NCBI RefSeq assembly: GCF_000485795.1
Contig: NZ_AXZL01000073.1
Span: 62,001 to 126,000, forward strand
Source: Shewanella decolorationis S12
Lineage (GTDB): Bacteria > Pseudomonadota > Gammaproteobacteria > Enterobacterales > Shewanellaceae
DNA length: 64,000 nt
Direction of reading: 5' to 3'
How positions within the stretch are numbered: position 1 is the first letter of the stretch; the number at the start of each line of letters is the position of its first letter. The notes beneath the pieces were generated by a model. That model was given only the letters and a program-made list of their open reading frames with translations. It was not told the DNA's origin and made no database searches. The translations under genes were made by a program, and so were the position numbers. Below are positions 1-9,124 of the stretch, in pieces.

Positions 1-252
1 TCTTCCTCTTTTATGTAGTTGTTAGACTAAAGTAGACTTTTTTAACCATTGGCTCTCCATCATCGTTATAACCCAGTATTTTTACAAGTTTTACCCAATA
101 AAAAATCGTGATATTGCTCACTATTTCCTGTGAAGTTTGACCAAAGACGGTTAAAATAATAGTGAGAAAAAACACCAAATTCATAGTCATGTTACCCGGC
201 TAATACCGGGTCTGACGATTGCAGTAACGACGAACCGTGGAAGGACTTCTCC
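1..252. other. Upstream region of the isocitrate dehydrogenase gene
   Basis: The sequence before the first gene is AT-rich and holds no convincing open reading frame. A short inverted repeat, ACCCGG at 194-199 and CCGGGT at 206-211 with a 6-base loop, lies about 45 bases before the start codon and could be a small 5' leader hairpin. A ribosome binding site (aagga, 241-245) precedes the ATG at 253. I cannot place a promoter with confidence. Confidence 0.4.
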
Positions 253-1263
253 ATGTCAAAAAGAACGATAACCGTAATTCCAGGTGATGGAATTGGCCCA
301 AGTATTATTGATTCAGCCTTAAAAATTCTCGATAAAGCAGGTTGTGATTTTGAATATGAATTTGCCGATGCCGGCTTAACTGCTCTCGAGAAGCAAGGCG
401 AACTACTTCCGCAGCGTACTTTAGAACTGATCGAAAAAAACCGCATCACCCTGAAAGGCCCGCTAACTACACCAGTAGGCGAAGGTTTTACCTCTATCAA
501 CGTGACATTACGTAAGAAATTCGGCCTGTACGCGAACGTACGTCCAGTGTTGTCTTTTAAAGGCACTCAAGCCCGTTATGAAAACATTGATATCATCACA
601 GTGCGTGAAAACACCGAAGGCATGTACTCAGGCCACGGTCAAAAAGTGTCTGAAGACGGCACCACTGCTGAAGCGACCAGTATCGTCACTCGCCAAGGCG
701 CAGAACAAATCGCGACATTCGCCTACGAACTGGCCCGCAAAGAAAACCGTAAGAAAGTCACTATCGTGCACAAAGCAAACATCATGAAGTCAACTTCAGG
801 TCTGTTCCTGAAAGTGGCCCGTGAAGTGAGTCAACGCTACCCAGACATCAAAACCGAAGAAATGATTGTCGATGCGACTTGCATGAAGCTAGTGATGAAC
901 CCAGAAAACTTCGACGTTATCGTGACCACCAACCTGTTCGGTGACATTCTGTCGGATCTGTGTGCTGGTTTAGTCGGTGGTTTAGGTATGGCACCCGGCG
1001 CCAACATTGGCCGTGATGCAGCGATTTTCGAAGCGGTTCACGGCAGCGCGCCAGATATCGCAGGTAAAAACCTCGCGAACCCAACCTCAGTGATCTTAGC
1101 CTCTATCCAAATGCTGGAATACTTAGGCATGGCCGATAAAGCCGATTTGATCCGTAAAGCCGTATCGGCAGTGATTGAAGAAGGCGACCGTACGACTCGC
1201 GATTTAGGCGGCACCCACGGTACGACTGACTTCACTCAAGCGGTGCTTGACCGTCTGTCATAA
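253..1263 (+). CDS. NAD-dependent isocitrate dehydrogenase (IDH/IPMDH family)
   Basis: The 336-residue product belongs to the beta-decarboxylating dehydrogenase family and should oxidise isocitrate to 2-oxoglutarate in the TCA cycle. Visible are the N-terminal IPGDGIGP, the substrate-binding stretch NVTLRKKFGLYANVRP, RENTEGMYSG, the lysine in VHKANIMKST, and FGDILSD. In the cofactor site, Asp268-Ile269 follow HGSAP where the NADP enzyme of E. coli has Lys-Tyr; this pattern indicates NAD specificity (established for the family, inferred here). The length matches short NAD-type enzymes rather than the ~416-residue E. coli NADP enzyme. The ATG is preceded by aagga at 241-245. It is a single-gene unit closed by a strong terminator. 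A homoisocitrate or isopropylmalate dehydrogenase is less likely, given the isocitrate-type TSINVTLR segment. Confidence 0.9.
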   Translation: MSKRTITVIPGDGIGPSIIDSALKILDKAGCDFEYEFADAGLTALEKQGELLPQRTLELIEKNRITLKGPLTTPVGEGFTSINVTLRKKFGLYANVRPVLSFKGTQARYENIDIITVRENTEGMYSGHGQKVSEDGTTAEATSIVTRQGAEQIATFAYELARKENRKKVTIVHKANIMKSTSGLFLKVAREVSQRYPDIKTEEMIVDATCMKLVMNPENFDVIVTTNLFGDILSDLCAGLVGGLGMAPGANIGRDAAIFEAVHGSAPDIAGKNLANPTSVILASIQMLEYLGMADKADLIRKAVSAVIEEGDRTTRDLGGTHGTTDFTQAVLDRLS

Positions 1264-1280
1264 TCGCTTTTGCGCGAAAC

Positions 1281-1309
1281 AAAAAACGCACCTTGGGGTG
1301 CGTTTTTTT
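1281..1309 (+). terminator. Rho-independent terminator after isocitrate dehydrogenase
   Basis: The stem AACGCACC/GGTGCGTT with a 4-base loop is flanked by A-tracts on the left and a seven-T tract on the right. It begins 18 bases after the stop codon. The symmetric A and T tracts would let it act in both directions. Confidence 0.9.
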
Positions 1310-1338
1310 ATGGCCGCTATTTAGCGGGACAGCCAAAT

Positions 1339-1366
1339 AAAAAGCCCCAAGCATGACTTGGGGCTT
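1339..1366 (-). terminator. Rho-independent terminator of rlmM
   Basis: The stem AAGCCCCAAG/CTTGGGGCTT lies just beyond the rlmM stop codon. Read leftward, it is followed by a T-rich tract (cttttta), as expected for a terminator of the leftward gene. Confidence 0.85.
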
Positions 1367-1400
1367 CTTCACTCACTAACAGAACGCTAAAAACCGCTGA

Positions 1401-2486
1401 TTAGTTCCAAGCCTGGCTCGGTCTAATCCACAGGTGCACAGTCACTTCATCACGGTCATGGTATAAATGCTTACACTGTAACTGGAATTCGTTGATGCCG
1501 TTTTCCTTGAGGATTTCCTGCATGGTATTCAAAATCGCCATCACTTCTTTATAACGGCTCTTCATCGGCAGCTTGAGATTGAAAATCGCTTCTTTAAACC
1601 AGCCATTGATGGCCCAAGCTTCAATCAGCTCAGCCACGCGCGCAGGTTTTTCAACCATGTCGCACACTAACCAATAAATGTTTTTACGCTGTGGCTCGAA
1701 GCGGAAACCATCCTCGCGGAAATGTTTCACTTGTCCGGTTTCCATCAGCTTTTCATTCATTGGGCCATTATCGACCGCGGAGACCATCATGCCACGACGC
1801 ACCAATTGATAGGTCCAGCCGCCAGGGCAAGCACCTAGGTCCACCGCATTCATGCCACTGCGAACCCGCACTTCTTGCTCTTCTTTAGGTACAAACTGCG
1901 CGAAGGCTTCATCGAGTTTCAAGCTTGAGCGGCTCGGCGCATCGGCAGCCATTTTCAGGCGCGGGATCCCCATAAAATAGGGCGAGCTGTTGTTGCTGAA
2001 GGAATAACCTACGTAGGCGCGACCTGGGCCGATAAAACACACGTGGATAATCGGACGCTTAGGATTTTCTTGCGCGAGTAAACTGCCGGATTTTTTCAAA
2101 TGCTGGCGCAAAGGCACGGTAAACTTACGGCAAAATGCCGATAGCTCTTTGGCTTCGTTGGTATCTGGGGTTTCAACCCTCAGCTCACCCGCTTTACTCA
2201 CCTCACTGAGCGCAGCCACAATCGGGCTGACACGGTCAGACTCGGGTAAATCCGCCAGCAGCTCACTTGCGGCAAACATCTGACGGGCAAAAATCAGTGA
2301 ATCTAACGGCAGTTGCTTCACTAAGGTATCGCCGCCGTCTTCTTCAAAACATTGATATACCACGTAGGCATCGTTGTTGTTGGCCTTAACAAAGCCACCC
2401 ACATTGAGCTCGGCGGCTCGCTGTTGGATTTCTGCTGCGCATTCTTTCTCATAGCCTGCACGGCAAAATAAAAATAGGTTTTTCAT
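1401..2486 (-). CDS. rlmM: 23S rRNA 2'-O-ribose C2498 methyltransferase RlmM
   Basis: The 361-residue protein closely follows E. coli RlmM (YgdE), which methylates the 2'-O of C2498 in 23S rRNA using S-adenosylmethionine. The N-terminal THUMP-like region (about 1-100) is followed by a Rossmann-type methyltransferase domain with the SAM-binding motif DLGACPGGW at 216-224 and the catalytic-region motif NLKLPMK at 303-309. I chose the ATG at 2486 (MKNLFLFCR), which aligns with the E. coli start and follows taaggat. The reading frame is open for 26 more codons upstream, but that stretch is unlike the family. It is monocistronic, with its own terminator at 1339-1366. Confidence 0.95.
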   Translation of the reverse strand: MKNLFLFCRAGYEKECAAEIQQRAAELNVGGFVKANNNDAYVVYQCFEEDGGDTLVKQLPLDSLIFARQMFAASELLADLPESDRVSPIVAALSEVSKAGELRVETPDTNEAKELSAFCRKFTVPLRQHLKKSGSLLAQENPKRPIIHVCFIGPGRAYVGYSFSNNSSPYFMGIPRLKMAADAPSRSSLKLDEAFAQFVPKEEQEVRVRSGMNAVDLGACPGGWTYQLVRRGMMVSAVDNGPMNEKLMETGQVKHFREDGFRFEPQRKNIYWLVCDMVEKPARVAELIEAWAINGWFKEAIFNLKLPMKSRYKEVMAILNTMQEILKENGINEFQLQCKHLYHDRDEVTVHLWIRPSQAWN

Positions 2487-2560
2487 GGAGATCCTTAAGA
2501 AATCCAAGCCATAAACATGGCCGACTATCGATTTGGGCGCCAGTATAGCAATTTCAATAC

Positions 2561-2591
2561 ACAAAAGCCCGATTTGCTATCGGGCTTTTGT
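2561..2591 (-). terminator. Terminator between DUF423 gene and rlmM
   Basis: A perfect 13-base-pair stem (2561-2573 with 2579-2591) has a 5-base loop and ends in a TTTTGT tract in both directions. It lies about 50 bases beyond the stop of the DUF423 gene and upstream of rlmM, so it should isolate rlmM from that transcript. Confidence 0.85.
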
Positions 2592-2639
2592 GTTATTGGC
2601 AGCATGAACGCACGGCGCAGTGGCTACGCCACACAAGTA

Positions 2640-3032
2640 TTATGACTCGTTGCCATCCACCACTTTATGGCGCCATACGGCCGCGGCCAGCAATAACCAA
2701 CCTAATAAGAAACAGCCACCGCCCATTGGGGTAATAGGGCCTAACCACTTGCTACCGACTAGCGCTAAACCGTAGAGCGAGCCAGAAAACAACACTATGC
2801 CCGCCATAAACAGGTACGCCGCCCAGTCCAGCAAACGCGAGGTTAACCACTGCCCGGCAAAGGCCACGGCAATCAGCGCAAAGGTATGATAGAAGTGATA
2901 TTGCACGCCTAGATTAAACACATCAATCAGCTCAGGCGGTGCGACAGCCTTGAGTCCATGGGCACCAAAAGCGCCTAGCGCAACCGCAAAAAATCCGCTT
3001 ACCGCGGCGAGTAATAACAATCCTTTACGCAT
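2640..3032 (-). CDS. DUF423 family inner-membrane protein (YgdD-like)
   Basis: This 130-residue hydrophobic protein has about four transmembrane segments and the conserved features of the DUF423/YgdD family: LGAFGAHGL near the N-terminus, QYHFYHTFAL, GIVLFSGSLY, and a C-terminal ITPMGGGCFLLGW. The function of the family is unknown. The start at 3032 is supported by ggagg five bases upstream (tggaggtaaaaATG). The frame continues open for 28 codons upstream, but that extension is charged and not family-like. In E. coli, ygdD also neighbours rlmM and gcvA, so the context agrees. Confidence 0.88.
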   Translation of the reverse strand: MRKGLLLLAAVSGFFAVALGAFGAHGLKAVAPPELIDVFNLGVQYHFYHTFALIAVAFAGQWLTSRLLDWAAYLFMAGIVLFSGSLYGLALVGSKWLGPITPMGGGCFLLGWLLLAAAVWRHKVVDGNES

Positions 3033-3125
3033 TTTTACCTCCAAAAACCAATAGGCTTTACGACGGATGACGCTCAAGCCGTTAATCCAGACTCTGAGCG
3101 CTTTACGCCATATCAAGAAAAAACA

Positions 3126-3797
3126 TTAGCCAATAAATTTTGCTGATAAATCAACAGCCAATGCAAGGTTAGCCGCTTCGGTCGTGCCTGACGACTTTCT
3201 TGGGACAAAACTATGATCCCCATCGGCTAAGTATGCAATTTGAATATTACTGTTAAGCGGCCAGCTAGGGATTTGCATCTTACCGCCAAACTTATCCCGT
3301 TCCCCTTGGAGCACTAACACCGGCACTTGGCAGTCGTTTAGGGGTTCTAACCTAGGTTCACCGCCCTTTAGCGGAATAAAGGGATAACCTAAACAAATGA
3401 CTCTGTCGATATGGCTCGCTTGCACACTATCGCAGGCCAGTAACGCCGCCATGCGTCCGCCCATGGATTTGCCCATCAAGACCACACGCTTAACCTCAGG
3501 CTGAGCATGTGCCACATCGAGCATCTCGCTAAAACAGGTAAGTAACTTTGGCGCTCTATCAGGTGGGCGCTTTTTACCATCCACGGCATTGGCCTGCATA
3601 TAGGGAAAGTTAAAGCGCATCACTTGAAAACCATTTGCGACAAGACCTGCTGCCATTTGGCACATAAAGTCTGAATCTCGATTCGCCCCAGCACCGTGGG
3701 CAAATAAAATCAAGGTCTCTGATGGCTCACCTTCTAACACATAGGCACTAGGCACCACATCCTCGTTGACCAAAGGATTATCCGGGCAACAACTCAC
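3126..3797 (-). CDS. Alpha/beta hydrolase, Tex30/KANL3-like family
   Basis: The predicted soluble hydrolase has about 223 residues. AHGAGANRDSDF forms the oxyanion region, GKSMGG places the nucleophile at about Ser111, LVLQGERDKFG supplies the acidic residue, and DGDHSF supplies the histidine, so the catalytic triad looks complete. The substrate is unknown; the family is annotated as predicted hydrolase or dienelactone-hydrolase-like. I chose the GTG at 3797 because gaggag lies seven bases upstream (ctcctc at 3805-3810 on the plus strand); a TTG at 3815 is possible. Either start lies inside the 3' end of gcvA, so translation is probably coupled to gcvA. Confidence 0.8.
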   Translation of the reverse strand: MSCCPDNPLVNEDVVPSAYVLEGEPSETLILFAHGAGANRDSDFMCQMAAGLVANGFQVMRFNFPYMQANAVDGKKRPPDRAPKLLTCFSEMLDVAHAQPEVKRVVLMGKSMGGRMAALLACDSVQASHIDRVICLGYPFIPLKGGEPRLEPLNDCQVPVLVLQGERDKFGGKMQIPSWPLNSNIQIAYLADGDHSFVPRKSSGTTEAANLALAVDLSAKFIG

Positions 3798-4689
3798 TGC
3801 GTGACTCCTCGGCAAACATATCTAACATCCACTCACGGAACGCGACCACTTTACCCAGCTCGGCATGATTCTGTTGGCAGACGAGGTAATAGGCATCTTT
3901 GCTCACTAACACTTCTTGGAATGGGCACACCAGTCGACCCGCCTTAATATCGGGGCGAGCGAGTACGCTATAACCTAACGCCACACCTTGGCCGTGGGCA
4001 GCCGCCTGCAAAACGAGGGAAGAGTGACTAAAAATCGGCCCTTGGTTGACGTTGATATCGTGAATGCCACATTGTCTAAACCAGGCCTGCCAATCGTGAC
4101 GGCTCATATCGTGCAGCAACGTGTGGTGTTTTAAATCTTCCGGCTTAGACAAGGGCTTAGGACCGTTTAACAGCATGGGCGAACATACGGGGATCAGCAC
4201 TTCATTACGGAGTTTATCGGCGCGAAGCCCTGGCCAATTGCCTAAACCATAATAAATGGCAACGTCGACATCGTCGGTTAAAGAGCTGGCCTCTGTGTCT
4301 ACTGCCTTAATTCGTACGTCAATATCGGGATTTTTTTCACTAAACTTCGACAGGCGCGGCACCAGCCACTGAATAGCAAAGCTTGGCGACATGCTCACGG
4401 TCAACGAACCAATGGCGCTACGTGCAAGTAGCCTGTCGGTCGCATCCGCCAGTTGAGTGAAGATATCTTTAATATCGAGAAAATAGCTCTGGCCTTCTTC
4501 GGTCAGTAGCAGTGATCGATTCTTTCGGCGAAATAATTTTAATCCGAGAAAATCTTCCAGCGCTTTAATTTGGTGACTCACCGCAGCCTGAGTCACAAAC
4601 AATTCTTCAGCCGCTCGAGTAAAGCTCAAATGCCGTGCGGCGGCCTCAAATGCTTTAACCGCATTCAGTGGTGGTAAGCGTCTTGACAT
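3778..4689 (-). CDS. gcvA: LysR-family regulator GcvA
   Basis: The 303-residue LysR-type regulator is nearly collinear with E. coli GcvA, the activator/repressor of the glycine cleavage operon. The helix-turn-helix spans about residues 20-60 (SFTRAAEELFVTQAAVSHQI), and the effector domain carries GNWPGLRADKL and GPIFSHSSLVLQAA as in GcvA. No gcv genes are in this window, so the target is remote or autoregulatory. Its stop codon lies 20 bases inside the downstream hydrolase gene. Confidence in the family is very high; the physiological target is inferred from orthology. Confidence 0.93.
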   Translation of the reverse strand: MSRRLPPLNAVKAFEAAARHLSFTRAAEELFVTQAAVSHQIKALEDFLGLKLFRRKNRSLLLTEEGQSYFLDIKDIFTQLADATDRLLARSAIGSLTVSMSPSFAIQWLVPRLSKFSEKNPDIDVRIKAVDTEASSLTDDVDVAIYYGLGNWPGLRADKLRNEVLIPVCSPMLLNGPKPLSKPEDLKHHTLLHDMSRHDWQAWFRQCGIHDINVNQGPIFSHSSLVLQAAAHGQGVALGYSVLARPDIKAGRLVCPFQEVLVSKDAYYLVCQQNHAELGKVVAFREWMLDMFAEESRSELLPG

Positions 4690-4865
4690 AGTGATCTCTA
4701 TCTCAATTTTTAATTAGTTTTTCTAATCCGTATTGTTACATTTAATCGTTTGTAAAGGCCAGCGTTTTTGATTAAATTTTGCGCCAACGAAACACATGAG
4801 TTGGACAATCTCGAACGGGTGATGGGAATGTCTGACAGCAATACTTTGTCAGCCCGGAGGCGACT

Positions 4866-5099
4866 ATGTTCAATTTAAAATCTGCTTTTGCATTAGTGTT
4901 AGTCAGCGCACTCAGTGCCAATGTCAGCGCAAATGTTATCGATGCAGAAATTATCATCGACACCAGTGATTTACAGGCAAGCATCAATGCTGAACTGACT
5001 GCGACGATGGAAAAAATGCATGAAGAAGCGCTGCAGGATCCTACCTTATTGCTTGCCGATGAAATGTTACCGGCCCAGCAAGTGGTCAAGACCGAATAA
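4866..5099 (+). CDS. Small exported protein of unknown function
   Basis: The gene encodes 77 residues with a clear signal peptide (about residues 1-22, MFNLKSAFALVLVSALSANVSA, with cleavage predicted after ANVSA) and a mature part of about 55 acidic residues that looks helical. No family is recognised. The start is well supported by ggagg at 4855-4859, six bases before the ATG, and the gene has its own terminator. It diverges from gcvA. The strong translation signal and the terminator argue that this short gene is real. A periplasmic role is inferred only from the signal peptide. Confidence 0.75.
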   Translation: MFNLKSAFALVLVSALSANVSANVIDAEIIIDTSDLQASINAELTATMEKMHEEALQDPTLLLADEMLPAQQVVKTE

Positions 5100-5123
5100 A
5101 TTGCACTGCTTATCCGTAAAATA

Positions 5124-5150
5124 AAAGCCGCATTCCAATGCGGCTTTTTT
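5124..5150 (+). terminator. Terminator after the small exported protein
   Basis: The stem AAAGCCGCATT/AATGCGGCTTT is followed by a run of six T. It sits 24 bases beyond the stop codon at 5099. Confidence 0.9.
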
Positions 5151-5178
5151 GTATTCGTTTACCTGCGAATCGGCGTAT

Positions 5179-5205
5179 TAAGGCCAAAGTTGATGTTTGG
5201 CCTTA
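5179..5205 (-). terminator. Hairpin after thiI, possible weak terminator
   Basis: A perfect 10-base-pair inverted repeat, TAAGGCCAAA at 5179-5188 and TTTGGCCTTA at 5196-5205, with a 7-base loop, lies just past the thiI stop. Read leftward it is not followed by a good T tract, so it may be a 3'-end protective hairpin rather than a full terminator. Confidence 0.5.
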
Positions 5206-5228
5206 GCTCGCGTTTTACTGGCTATCGC

Positions 5229-6683
5229 TTAAGGGCGGTAAACCTTAACATTGTGATAACCTTGCTCAATCAGGTATAGCGCCTGTAATTTACTCATCAC
5301 CCCACGCTCGCAGTACAACAGGTAAGTCTTCTGCTTATCGAGATCGGCAAATTGAGTCGCTAATTTGAAGAAAGGAATGCGCTTGATTTCCACGCCTTCA
5401 ATCTCCAGCGGCTTGTTCTCTTCTTCCTCTGGGGCGCGAATATCAATCACCACTTCATTGGTGTCGATAGCAACAACGGTTTCAGTTTCAGTGATACGCG
5501 TATTCATTTGTTCTGCTATCTCCCTGATATCAATGGCCACGGCCTGCTCAACGATACGGTCAATCAAGTCCTCAGAGAATTTGGTCTCCTCAGCCTCAAT
5601 CTTGGCCAGTACCGCCTTCACGGTTGGCTTTTGCGAAATCACGCCGCAATATTCGGGCATAGATTTAGCAAAATCTTCGGTGCCGATACGGCGGCATTCG
5701 TTGATGATATCCTGCTTGTCCATGGCGATCAGCGGGCGCAGGATCAGCATATCGGTGCAGCGGTCAATCACGTTCAAGTTAGTTAAGGTTTGGCTCGATA
5801 CTTGGCCTAAACTCTCACCAGTCACAATCGCCTGAATGCCCATACGTTCAGCAATACGCGCCGCGGTGCGCATCATCATACGCTTGAGCACCACGCCCAT
5901 TTGACCGTTGTCGATTTTCTCTAAAATCTCGGCCACCACAGGCTCGAACGGCACAGACACAAACTTCACCTTGTGGGATTCACCATAGGTTTTCCACAAA
6001 TGGTAAGCGACTTGTTTCACGCCAATTTCATGCTGCGCGCCACCGAGGTTGAAGAAGCAGTAATGGGTACGAGCGCCCTTCTTAATAAATTGGTAGCTCG
6101 ACACGCCTGAGTCAAAACCGCCCGAAATCAAGGACAATACATCTTCCTGCGTCGCCATAGGGAAGCCGCCTAAGCCTTCGATACGCTTAGTCACCATATA
6201 CAGTTTATCACCCTCGATTTCGAGGTTAACTGTCACTTCTGGGTTCTTCAAACGCACGCCAATCGCATCGGTAAATTGGTTTAAGCCACCACCGACATAA
6301 CGCTCGACTTCGATAGAGTTAAAATCGTGTGAGCCAGTGCGTTTGACGCGCACACAGAAGGTTTTACCGGCAATTTGATCACGGTAAACGGGTAAGACTT
6401 GCTGGTAGATATCGTCGACTGAGGTAAAGCTGTATTCATCCACTTGCACCACATGGGCAATCCCAGGAATACAGGCTAAACGCTCACCAAAGGCCTGAGC
6501 TAATTCAGGTTTATCATTTGGCACCTTTACCCAAATACGGTCCCATTGACGTTGCACTTTGGCATCTTCATCAACTTTTTTGAGCACGTTACGGATGTTG
6601 GTTTCAAGCATTTTGGTGAAGCGCATGCGCACGGGCTTGCTCTTCATCATGATTTCTGGGTACAGCTTTACAATAAACTTCAT
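5229..6683 (-). CDS. thiI: tRNA 4-thiouridine / thiazole sulfurtransferase ThiI
   Basis: The 484-residue protein matches the long enterobacterial form of ThiI, which transfers persulfide sulfur to U8 of tRNA and to ThiS for thiazole synthesis. The THUMP domain is at about 60-165, the ATP-pyrophosphatase P-loop SGGFDS at 187-192, a conserved cysteine lies in [11 protein letters not shown], and the C-terminal rhodanese domain carries the persulfide cysteine at 458 ([10 protein letters not shown]). All key residues are present, so both tRNA thiolation and thiamin synthesis are plausible. The start at 6683 gives the family-typical [10 protein letters not shown]. Confidence 0.96.
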   Translation of the reverse strand: MKFIVKLYPEIMMKSKPVRMRFTKMLETNIRNVLKKVDEDAKVQRQWDRIWVKVPNDKPELAQAFGERLACIPGIAHVVQVDEYSFTSVDDIYQQVLPVYRDQIAGKTFCVRVKRTGSHDFNSIEVERYVGGGLNQFTDAIGVRLKNPEVTVNLEIEGDKLYMVTKRIEGLGGFPMATQEDVLSLISGGFDSGVSSYQFIKKGARTHYCFFNLGGAQHEIGVKQVAYHLWKTYGESHKVKFVSVPFEPVVAEILEKIDNGQMGVVLKRMMMRTAARIAERMGIQAIVTGESLGQVSSQTLTNLNVIDRCTDMLILRPLIAMDKQDIINECRRIGTEDFAKSMPEYCGVISQKPTVKAVLAKIEAEETKFSEDLIDRIVEQAVAIDIREIAEQMNTRITETETVVAIDTNEVVIDIRAPEEEENKPLEIEGVEIKRIPFFKLATQFADLDKQKTYLLYCERGVMSKLQALYLIEQGYHNVKVYRP

Positions 6684-6833
6684 GGGATTTCCGCGGGCAA
6701 TTTTGTAAACAGCAAAATTGGTTAAAAGAATAATCGCCGGATTATAACAAACTCACGGCGATTGGCGCACCTGTTTCCACACACGGACTGCTGGTGGCGT
6801 GCGCTTATGCACAAGTCAAAAAAATCACATAGA

Positions 6834-6862
6834 AAAACGCCGTGAAACATTCACGGCGTTTT
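6834..6862 (-). terminator. Terminator of the pomAB operon
   Basis: A perfect 13-base-pair stem, 6834-6846 with 6850-6862, has a 3-base loop and A/T tracts on both sides. It is placed just after the pomB stop at 6877 and before thiI on the leftward strand. Confidence 0.9.
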
Positions 6863-6876
6863 ATTCAAGCTTAACG

Positions 6877-7797
6877 CTAATTCCCTACTTGAATTTCCTG
6901 AGATTCTTTTGCCTTACCCTGCTCAATAGCAATCTCAACGCGGCGATTTCGCGCGCGGTTTTCAGGTGAGTCATTAGGCACGATGGGATTATTCGACGCC
7001 ATCCCGACTACTTTCATCCGCTTGGGATCGAAGCCCTTCACTTGCAGCAGCACATCGGCCACCGCCACTGCGCGTTTGCTCGAGAGATCCCAGTTCGAAC
7101 TGTAGAGCTCATCACTTATCTGCATATCATCGGTGTAACCTGAAACAGTGATAATCCCCGGCACATCTTTTAGCAATTCGCCGACCGAGCGCACCACAGG
7201 TTTAAATCGCGGTTGCAGGAACCCCGAACCAGACGCAAATGACCCCTTTTCACGAATACGGATAATGATTTGCTGCCCAAGTGACTCGATTTCAATGGCG
7301 CCATCAGTGATCTCTTTATTGAGCTCCTGCGCCATTTTTTTCACTTGTTGATTAATTTTATCCTGCGCCGCCGCGGCTTCAGCTTTAACCGCATCCGCAG
7401 TTTCTTGGGCCGTAGCCGAGGCTTCACCGCCCCGCTGCGAACCATTTTGCTGCTGAGTCCCCCCCGCGCTATCGTCTTCACCCGCTTGGAAATCCAACGT
7501 GGGTTCGGTCATTTCGTTGGTTTGTTGGTTGATGATCTCAATTGGCGTGGGATCGGGACGACCAGGACGAAACTCCAACGCAATCACAGACGTCCCCTTA
7601 GGAATATCTTTGACTTCGACCTTATTTTGTACCCCGAAAGCATACTTCATCGAGCCTGCAATCTGCTTAAATTTCATCACGTCCATTTCGGAGAATGACA
7701 GCAGCAGCACGAAGAAACACATCAAGAGGGACATCAAATCGGCAAATGTTGCCAACCAGAGCGGCGCTCCGGGCGGTGGACAGTTGCACTTAGCCAT
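6877..7797 (-). CDS. pomB: Sodium-type flagellar stator protein PomB (MotB family)
   Basis: The 306-residue inner-membrane protein pairs with PomA as the stator of the flagellar motor. One N-terminal transmembrane helix contains the ion-binding aspartate (Asp20, in FADLMSLLMCFFVLLLSF). It is followed by a Gln/Gly/Ala-rich and coiled linker (about 90-160) and a C-terminal OmpA-like peptidoglycan-binding domain (about 195-290) containing SGYTDD and NRARNRRVEIAI. The assignment to the sodium-driven PomB type rather than proton MotB is from overall resemblance to the Vibrio/Shewanella proteins. It starts three bases after pomA ends, forming a two-gene operon. Confidence 0.9.
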   Translation of the reverse strand: MAKCNCPPPGAPLWLATFADLMSLLMCFFVLLLSFSEMDVMKFKQIAGSMKYAFGVQNKVEVKDIPKGTSVIALEFRPGRPDPTPIEIINQQTNEMTEPTLDFQAGEDDSAGGTQQQNGSQRGGEASATAQETADAVKAEAAAAQDKINQQVKKMAQELNKEITDGAIEIESLGQQIIIRIREKGSFASGSGFLQPRFKPVVRSVGELLKDVPGIITVSGYTDDMQISDELYSSNWDLSSKRAVAVADVLLQVKGFDPKRMKVVGMASNNPIVPNDSPENRARNRRVEIAIEQGKAKESQEIQVGN

Positions 7798-7800
7798 GGG

Positions 7801-8568
7801 CTACTCTCCGTCCGTTGTATCGATTTTCCGCTGTTTTTCAGCAAGATAATTTTTTAAGAAACCTTCAATCACCCGCGGATTTTGGCCATCTTGAATGGCT
7901 AATACCGCATCCATAATCAGATTGCGGTTAAGCATCTCTTCGCCCATACGCAAGCTCAATTTATCGGCAATAGGAATAGCCACCATGTTAGCAACCACGG
8001 CGCCGTACAGCGTCGTTAACAAGGCCACCGCCATCGAAGGACCAATCGATTTAGGATCTGACATGTTGGATAACATGGCCACCAAGCCCACTAAGGTACC
8101 AATCATCCCCATCGCAGGGCCAACGTCACCAAAGGCCCTAAAAATCGCAATACCGTTGCGATGGCGCTCTTCGGTAAGGGCTATGTCTTTTTCAAGCGCG
8201 GCGCGCACCACTTCACCATCGTGACCGTCGACCAACATATCGACGGCTTTTTGCATAAAACTATTGGAAATTTGCGCTTCTTCGAGGGCTAGGAATCCGC
8301 CTTTACGGGCGGCATCGGCCATAGTAACAGATTGCTCAATGAGGTCTTCTGGCTTATCAATCTTAAACATAAAGGCTTTGACGGCGATTTTTACCGCACT
8401 CAAAAACTGTTTCAGATTGAATTTCATCATTACGACGAAAAATGAACCACCGAACACGATAAACACTGAGGGAACGTCGATAAAGATTGCCAGGCCGCCG
8501 CTGGTCATCATAGCCCAAAGGATAAAACCAAAGCCCCCGACTAGTCCTATAACTGTAGCTAAATCCAC
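7801..8568 (-). CDS. pomA: Sodium-type flagellar stator protein PomA (MotA family)
   Basis: The 255-residue protein of the MotA/TolQ/ExbB family has four predicted transmembrane helices (about 5-22, 28-48, 150-172, 182-203) and a large cytoplasmic loop between helices 2 and 3 with charged residues that contact FliG. The start is GTG at 8568, supported by ggag (tgaggagccgttGTG). It is the first gene of pomAB and is divergent from xseB. Sodium coupling is inferred from similarity to Vibrio and Shewanella PomA; known Shewanella also carry a proton-type MotAB elsewhere. Confidence 0.92.
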   Translation of the reverse strand: MDLATVIGLVGGFGFILWAMMTSGGLAIFIDVPSVFIVFGGSFFVVMMKFNLKQFLSAVKIAVKAFMFKIDKPEDLIEQSVTMADAARKGGFLALEEAQISNSFMQKAVDMLVDGHDGEVVRAALEKDIALTEERHRNGIAIFRAFGDVGPAMGMIGTLVGLVAMLSNMSDPKSIGPSMAVALLTTLYGAVVANMVAIPIADKLSLRMGEEMLNRNLIMDAVLAIQDGQNPRVIEGFLKNYLAEKQRKIDTTDGE

Positions 8569-8882
8569 AACGGCTCCTCAATATTCGGTATAAACGACAT
8601 CATACTGACTCTATTCGCAAAATAACACTAAATGTCACCCGCAGCAGGTTCACACTTTGGTCTTAACTCAAGTCTTATTTTATGATGTCGAAGGATGATT
8701 ATAAGCATAATGCTATTATTGTCTTTTATCGGACAAGCACTAAGCAAGTTTAGCGGCAATTTCAATTTTCTGAAAAAAATTCAGCAACAAAGCGTGCTAT
8801 CGAGCAAATATCCGTCGACTGAATTTGACCCTTGGGCCGCCCTGATATACCTTGTGTCCGCTCTTTCAAAGGAATTATTAAC
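8569..8882. promoter_or_regulatory. Divergent control region between pomAB and xseB
   Basis: This region of about 314 bases separates the leftward pomA and rightward xseB. A possible sigma-70 promoter for xseB is TTGACC at about 8825 with TATACC about 15 bases later, which is a short spacer. I looked for a flagellar sigma-28 motif (TAAA..GCCGATAA) in front of pomA and did not find one by eye. Open frames of about 80 codons overlap here on both strands but lack ribosome binding sites and run into the coding genes. Confidence 0.35.
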
Positions 8883-9122
8883 GTGGCGAAGAAACCCGAA
8901 AATCTCAGTTTTGAAGAATCCCTTGGTGAACTCGAGCGCATCGTTGCCGAATTAGAACAGGGCGATGTCTCTCTGGATGATGCGTTAAAACAATTTGAAC
9001 GTGGCATCAATCTAGTGCGTAACAGCCAAGCAAAACTCGAGCAAGCTCAGCAAAAAGTGGCCATTTTACTCAAGCAGGATGAAAATGCGCCCCTATCTCC
9101 CTATGCCGTTGAGGGCGAATAA
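8883..9122 (+). CDS. xseB: Exodeoxyribonuclease VII small subunit XseB
   Basis: The 79-residue small subunit of exonuclease VII, which associates in several copies with XseA to degrade single-stranded DNA, is recognised by ENLSFEESLGELERIVAELE and the following acidic helix pair. The start is a GTG at 8883, preceded by aaaggaa at 8868-8874; the frame stays open 17 codons upstream without family resemblance. The next gene, ispA, begins two bases after its stop, the usual xseB-ispA-dxs arrangement of gamma-proteobacteria. Confidence 0.93.
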   Translation: MAKKPENLSFEESLGELERIVAELEQGDVSLDDALKQFERGINLVRNSQAKLEQAQQKVAILLKQDENAPLSPYAVEGE

Positions 9123-9124
9123 GC

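Noticed and set aside
8695..8955. 86-codon frame overlapping the xseB start
   Set aside because: Out of frame with xseB and without a ribosome binding site; xseB itself is unambiguous.
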